Source of the DNA: Sipunculus nudus
Taxonomy: Eukaryota > Annelida > Sipuncula > Golfingiida > Sipunculidae
NCBI GenBank assembly: GCA_026874595.1
Contig: CM049318.1
Coordinates: 55,073,250-55,137,249 of the forward strand
Direction of reading: 5' to 3'
DNA: 64,000 nt
A model generated the notes under the pieces. It was not told where the DNA came from, did no database searches, and was given only the letters and a program-made list of their open reading frames with translations. A program made the position numbers and the translations under genes. Below, piece after piece: positions 58,932 to 64,000 of this stretch (positions within the stretch are counted from its first letter, which is position 1; the number at the start of each line of letters is the position of its first letter).

Positions 58932-58937
58932 TTTATT
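58932..58937 (-). promoter_or_regulatory. Candidate polyadenylation signal of the dynein gene
   Basis: TTTATT on the plus strand is AATAAA on the minus strand, about 560 bases downstream of the dynein stop codon. No stronger candidate is closer on that strand. Confidence 0.4.
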
Positions 58938-59498
58938 TTATAAATTCCAGTAAAAGCCCGAAGCAAATAAAACAAAGAGGCCAAATACTGCATTTGGTAT
59001 CACAGACATGTAAAATATATAAATACCTAAGTGGACTCAATAAACTGGCATGTATATATAACAAGTTTTGGACGGATGTGATGCAAGACTGATCTCATTC
59101 TAAACAAAGAGGAATAAAGCTGCATGGCCAGGGTACATACTAGTATATGATAAATATAGGTTGTGATATGTTTGTGAACAATTAAACTCAGCAAATGCAA
59201 AAAAACATGTCAATTAAACGGATAATTTGGTCAAAATAACAATCTTACAATCCAGTTGATTTACGGTAAAATTAACCAGGTGTTATTGTAACAACCAGGG
59301 AAATAGGTTTCCCACAAATAATCCATACTGAGTTGTTATGATGCAGGATTGTGTAATAAAATTTGAATAGAAAATGGAACCTTTCTCTGGAATAATCGGT
59401 TTAACAAGGTTCATCAGTTATTAACTATATTTGGCACACTTAAATAAATCAGCATGTATATATAACAGTTTATGTAAATGTCCAAGTTGTTGGCAGAT

Positions 59499-59843
59499 CT
59501 ATCTCAGTGACACTGACATGTAGACACGTCGCTCTGTCCAAGTGTCAAGAGATTGGCTTGTAGGTAGAGAAATCGTAGTGATCTGGCTTCGGTGGTCCCA
59601 CTTTCCGGAGCACACGCTGACTGGACAGGCATACTCCTTGTATGACTTTTGCGTTTTATCAGCGGCTGCCGCAGTGTTTTCTACTGGCTTCAGCCAGACC
59701 ACAGGCATGGGACAGGGCTGTGAACCCTGTGCCTCCCTCAGCCTGGACTTGGTAGTGTCCCAGCTGGCATTGTGCAGCAATAACCCTTCAAGGTAGAAAC
59801 CACTGTCTGGGGGTGATGAGGGCTTCAACTCATAGGGAAGAAA
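59499..59843 (-). CDS. Dynein heavy chain, C-terminal exon (DNHD1-like)
   Basis: Minus-strand acceptor CTTTGTAG lies at 59,844-59,851, and 114 codons follow to a TAG (59,499-59,501) in phase 0. The protein starts FLPYELKPSSPPDSGFYLEG, continues LLLHNASWD, PCPMPVVWLKP, YACPVSV, ITTISLPTS and ends TWTERRVYMSVSLR. The GxYLEGLxLxNAxWD, LPVxWLKP and Y.CPV order is that of the extreme C-terminus of dynein heavy chains (after AAA6). The ending departs from the usual WxxRGVALL and fits my recollection of DNHD1, a dynein-heavy-chain-like protein linked to sperm flagella. Dynein family is well supported; DNHD1 orthology is tentative. All upstream exons are absent, so the preceding intron probably extends to beyond 64 kb. 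Confidence 0.82.
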   Translation of the reverse strand, partial: FLPYELKPSSPPDSGFYLEGLLLHNASWDTTKSRLREAQGSQPCPMPVVWLKPVENTAAAADKTQKSYKEYACPVSVCSGKWDHRSQITTISLPTSQSLDTWTERRVYMSVSLR

Positions 59844-60899
59844 CTACAAAGAAAAGATAAAAGTCAACATACAGACCCAAATAGATATGTATACACTTTC
59901 AAATATGAATTCTGAGAGAAGGAACTGGGTAATTTCCCAATCCTAACACTATGACAGCATTCATGTCAGTATGTAATTGTTACAAGATATTTTGGGTAAA
60001 TTTCTTGTTTGCACTTCGACTTGAACCAAGATCGAGCCAGGTAGCTATAATTGTAATACATGGTGTTTCTGTAAAACTTTTTTTAACAAAAGTCTGCGGT
60101 CAGTCACTTGGTCTATCACAGCACAGCTGAGCAAACAGAGAAACTAAGGCGAAATAAATCAAAGACTAATTAATCATTCATGTTAACTTTGTTGAGAATT
60201 ATACCTGAAAGTACGAAAAAAAAAGAGCGGTACAATATTTTGTGATTTTGTAGTATAAGATCAGACAAAGGGACCATTATCATCTTGAACTGTCTTCCTT
60301 ACAATGACACTGGTTTACTTGCAAACTTTTGCAAAGTGTGCAGGTTAACCATCTCCGTACTGAGTTTGCACTGTCCTTAAAAAATACTAACAGGTAATCC
60401 ACCAAAAACATCAGATGTTATCTATGCTGCTGCGTCTGGTTAATATAGCCAAGGGGCCCAGGCGACACATGTATATATTTTGCTTGTAGCCTGTACTAAA
60501 TCAGAACCACCTGTTGAGAAAATCATAACACATCAACCAGGCAAATGAGCATCTACAAGGTGCTCTGCACAGTAGGTCACGGCACTAAAACTAGCAATGT
60601 TTTACTAAACAGTAATATGGCCTGGGAAGTTCACAGACATACAAAAATCCAGTACACAGAAAGATCATTACTGGGTGGGATGTTCGGGTATATTAACTCC
60701 TGCCACCTGTATATTAGTCTGTATGAGTTTTGACCCCCAGGTGGAGCACAGGTTAGGATTTCATCCATCTTAGATTTGTTTCTTTACTCAAGCTTGCTTT
60801 TTTTCCACAGTTGATTATTTACCTAAATTGAGCAGCACTGTTCAAGCACACTCCAAGTTACGAACATGCTTACAACTGGCAAGGTTGGAAACTTTCAAC
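59844..60899 (-). other. Probable dynein intron, near the last exon
   Basis: No further dynein exon was recognised on the minus strand. The short plus-strand frames here have no domains. Confidence 0.4.
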
Positions 60900-61360
60900 T
60901 TAAAGGTGCCTATTCCGATAAGTGACATCTATTTACTAAAGATAATGCCTTTCCCCAAAATAGGCCCGAAAATTCTGATTGCACTGCACATAGGCTGTTT
61001 GTTTTGTTTTTCCCATGTGTTTATAGCATGGGGGGCCACCAAAAAATCTAAGCACCATCAGAAAGGAGTGGAAATCTGGCAGCAAGTCAGACTGATCAGA
61101 GTTTTACAAAGGGTGTATTGCAACTGGTCACCTTTCAATTAACATTTGGTCAAATTCAACCAACCCACCTCAGGTGACATGTTTCATTCTGTTTGTCAAC
61201 ATTGCTTTGTTTATTAACAGCTTATATATATAAACAAGCTCATACAGCCATCACAGAGGTGTTATAAGAACTTTACTCAACAGGCAGGAATTGAAGGGAG
61301 TTCATTACTATGGATGCAGAGTAAGCCAGAAATTACACAAATTTTATTTAACCACCATGA
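60900..61360 (-). mobile_element. MITE family D, diverged copy
   Basis: Starts TTAAAGGTGCC and follows the order of the 38,831-39,231 copy (AGGCTGTTTGTTTTG, GGCAGCAAGTCAGA, AGTTTTACAAAGGGTGTATT, GTAAGCCAGAAATTACACAA). The right end is poorly defined. Confidence 0.6.
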
Positions 61361-61804
61361 ACATTTAACCATATATATGGTTATAACCTACCTCCATTGT
61401 GGTTATAAAGTTGTAGGTAATATTATCAGTAACCTTAAAAGGGGCCCAATGCCCTATCTGACCTTTATAAACTAAAGGTAATGCTTTGGTGCTTTTATAA
61501 AAATAGGCCAGAAAATGTGTATATCATAGCACACAGGCTGCTTGTTTTGTTCATATTAATGTATTTATAACGTAGGGTCCGCAAAAATAAAACAAAATTC
61601 AACAAGGGCATCTGGCAGCTATCCCATGATAAGCCAGAGCTTTGCAACTGGCATTTACAACAAGTGTTCTTTCCACCTCCACATATGCAACCTACCACCT
61701 TAGGTTACATGTTTTTCCTGTTGATGAACAAGTTTATATATCCTTCACGAAGGTGTTATAAGAACTTTTCACAACCAAAATTACCCTTAGATCATTAATA
61801 TATA

Positions 61805-63963
61805 TGTCAGAGACGAGATTGAAATCCAGGCGGATTTTAAATTCGCCTAGACGAGATTGCGATTGTGATCTTGCCTAGGCGAGATTGCAATTGTGATCTC
61901 GGCTAGACCGATTTTAAAATCGCCTAGACGAGATCACAATCGCAATCTCGCCTAGGCGAGATTAAAATCCATTATGGATCAGGCCATGATTTTAATCTCG
62001 CCTAGGCGAGTTTAAAATCTGTCTGGTGTCATCCAGGCAAGTTTAAAATCTGCCTGATATCACTTGGGTGAGTTTAAAATCTGCCTAGGCGAGATTAAAA
62101 TAGTGATCTGATCTAATTTCCCAATAAATTATGCATTGTAATTGACTTATGAAAGATGTTTTCAGTCAGATTTTCAATATTTTAACACTGAATGGTTACG
62201 TATAGTTCACAAGTAATATATTTATTAATATTTACAGAATATTATATTATTAATTTAATAATTAACATTAATTTTGGAAATGGAATATTTTATATTATAT
62301 ATTTTTTATTGATATGGTTATGTATAGTTCACAAGTAATATATATTAAATATTATTTACAGAATATTATAATATTTATGTAATAATTAACATTAATTTTT
62401 TTATTTTATATTTTTATTTATAAACTATGTAATAAGAAACTTACATGGGTATTGTATATGGCATATTCAAATGATATATGATGTGGGCTGCTGCTGATTA
62501 TTTACATAATAATTTTGTTGTCAATATTAATTTGAAGGGAAACTGGTATTACTAATATTAGTAATGTAGTATTTTAAAAAGACAAAAGGAACATACCGGT
62601 AGCTCATTTATTTTTTATCAATATAATTCAATGCATGTTCACATGCATAAATGATCTATTACTCTATGAATCTAGAAATCATATTTTTTTCTGATATGAT
62701 ATATGCTGTCCAAAAAAAGGCAGTTATCTTGTAACACAGTCTACATAAATATTGAAGCTTCACAAAATGCCTCACAAAACATTAAAAAAAAAGATCAGAA
62801 GAATATTATATACATTATAAGAAAAGACTAAATAAGACAAAGAAATATTCACTTGCATACATCTGTGTATCAACTTTTACCTTTTCTCATATGATGTTTA
62901 ATTACCTAAAAAAAGGATGGTGTATCAAAGTCCATCATAAATACTGATACCCTGCATATTTTGTACCATAAGTGTACATGTTTTGACTGTTGAGTGTTGA
63001 ATACCTGGGTGAAAAGAAACATTTGAACTAGATCAACCAACTAATTTGTACTGTTTGTCCTGTAAGAATTATCAAATAGGATGATTGTTTATGTTTATGT
63101 GTAATATACTCATTAAATAGTGAAGTAATAGCTATCTAAATTAATCTATCTATCTATCTATCTATCTATCTATGATTGATTCAATATGCAAGTGGATGAC
63201 TTTTCCCCCCAGATTTGCACTTCATAATATCTCATAAGTGTGCTTCAATATACCTCTTGTTACTCTCTAATTGCCATATATTTAAATACAATTACAAATT
63301 ATTTTTTTTTGTAAAAATTATTAGTGATATTTACAATCCCAAGGTTGTTAAGAAAAGTGGAGAAAAAAATAAAGATTAATTAATGTTTAGCAAATAATTG
63401 GTATGATAAGGATGCTGTAGACCACATGAAACACATCAAAGGTGCAAATAATAATCAAATATCTATTTCATAATTCTGTTTCCAAAATTAATGTTAATTA
63501 TCACATGAATAATTATTACATTACTGTAAAAAAGTTAATTATTACATTAATACCATAATATTCTGTAAATATTAATAAATATATTACCTTTTAACTATAT
63601 ATAACCATTCAGTGTTAAAATATTGAAAATCGGACTGAAAACATTTTTCATATGTCAATTACAATTCTTAATATATTAGATCAGATCACTATTTTAATCT
63701 CGCCTAGGCAGATTTTAAACTCGCCTAAGTAATATCAGGCAGATTTTAAACTCGCCTGGATGACACCAGACGGATTTTAAACTCGCCTAGGCGAGATTAA
63801 AATCCTGGCCTGCTCCATGATGGATTTTAATCTCGCCTAGGCGAGATTGAGATTGTGATCTCGTCTAGGTGAGTTTAAAATCTGTCTAGCCGAGATCACA
63901 ATCGCAATCTCGTCTAGGCGAATTTAAAATCCGCCTGGATTTTAATATATATTATTATATATA
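61805..63963 (+). mobile_element. Palindrome-array foldback element with long inverted repeats
   Basis: The left arm (about 61,822-62,290) is repeated inverted at about 63,480-63,945. Each outer arm is itself a string of short palindromes centred on CGCCTAGGCG with GATTTTAATCTC/GAGATTAAAATC flanks. The central about 1.2 kb is AT-rich, noncoding, and includes an ATCT microsatellite. It interrupts a family D MITE after TATATA. The element matches the general form of foldback or long-TIR nonautonomous transposons; I recognise no named family. Confidence 0.85.
63142..63172 (+). repeat. (ATCT)n microsatellite
   Basis: About seven perfect tetranucleotide units within the centre of the foldback element. 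Confidence 0.95.
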
Positions 63964-64000
63964 CACAGAGGAAGCCAGAAATCACATAAATTCTTTTTCA

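Larger units (their letters stand above)
61435..64000 (-). mobile_element. MITE family D, split by a foldback element
   Basis: Starts TTAAAAGGGGCCCAATGCCC and runs as family D to ATCATTAATATATA at 61,804. It resumes as CACAGAGGAAGCCAGAAATC at 63,964 and leaves the window. The frame at 61,495-61,698 on the minus strand is a repeat shadow (compare 6815-7054). Confidence 0.75.

Overview
This is AT-rich nuclear DNA from an animal. It has long introns with GT-AG splice sites, short exons and very many interspersed repeats. The gene content is metazoan: boule, a MINDY4-type deubiquitinase, and the C-terminus of a dynein heavy chain. The repeat load is dominated by short Helitron/Helentron-like elements with internal tandem cores, a style well known from bivalve molluscs. 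I infer a mollusc, most likely a bivalve; the species cannot be read from the sequence.

Layout. (1) 1-7,938, plus strand: the last five coding exons of MINDY4 (FAM188B). The rest of the gene lies left of the window. Its 3'UTR probably runs to about 9.3-9.95 kb. (2) 10-15.5 kb: intergenic, with a 38-bp minisatellite, poly-G/C tracts and old MITE-like repeats. (3) About 15.8-46.4 kb, plus strand: an apparently complete boule (BOLL) gene. A leader exon probably ends exactly at ATG|GT. A 12.7-kb intron follows, then nine internal coding exons that give a DAZ-family RRM and a Q/P/Y-rich tail, and then a terminal exon in which two overlapping frames both look coding. (4) 46.4-58.9 kb: putative boule 3'UTR or intergenic DNA, largely filled by two large Helentron-like arrays. 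(5) 58.9-59.84 kb, minus strand: the last exon of a dynein heavy chain, DNHD1-like. It converges on boule. (6) 59.85-64 kb: probably the dynein's upstream intron. It carries TTAA-flanked MITEs, one of them split by a 2.16-kb long-inverted-repeat (foldback) element made of short palindromes.

Mobile DNA. Three Helentron-like families, called here HLE-A, HLE-B and HLE-C, share one architecture. The 5' terminal sequence is repeated inverted just inside the 3' end, a short hairpin follows, and the element ends in a short tail (CTAG in A and B, CTTGT in C). All three contain tandem cores of about 280-340 bp built round the same perfect palindrome AGGTGGCGCCACCT. Several copies are nested, which gives a relative insertion order. 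Nearly all remaining open frames are shadows inside these repeats.

The genes do not form a pathway. MINDY4 acts on ubiquitin, boule on germline mRNA translation, and the dynein-like protein probably in sperm or cilia. The strongest leads are the dual-frame boule terminal exon, the palindrome shared by the three Helentron-like families, and the palindrome-built foldback element.
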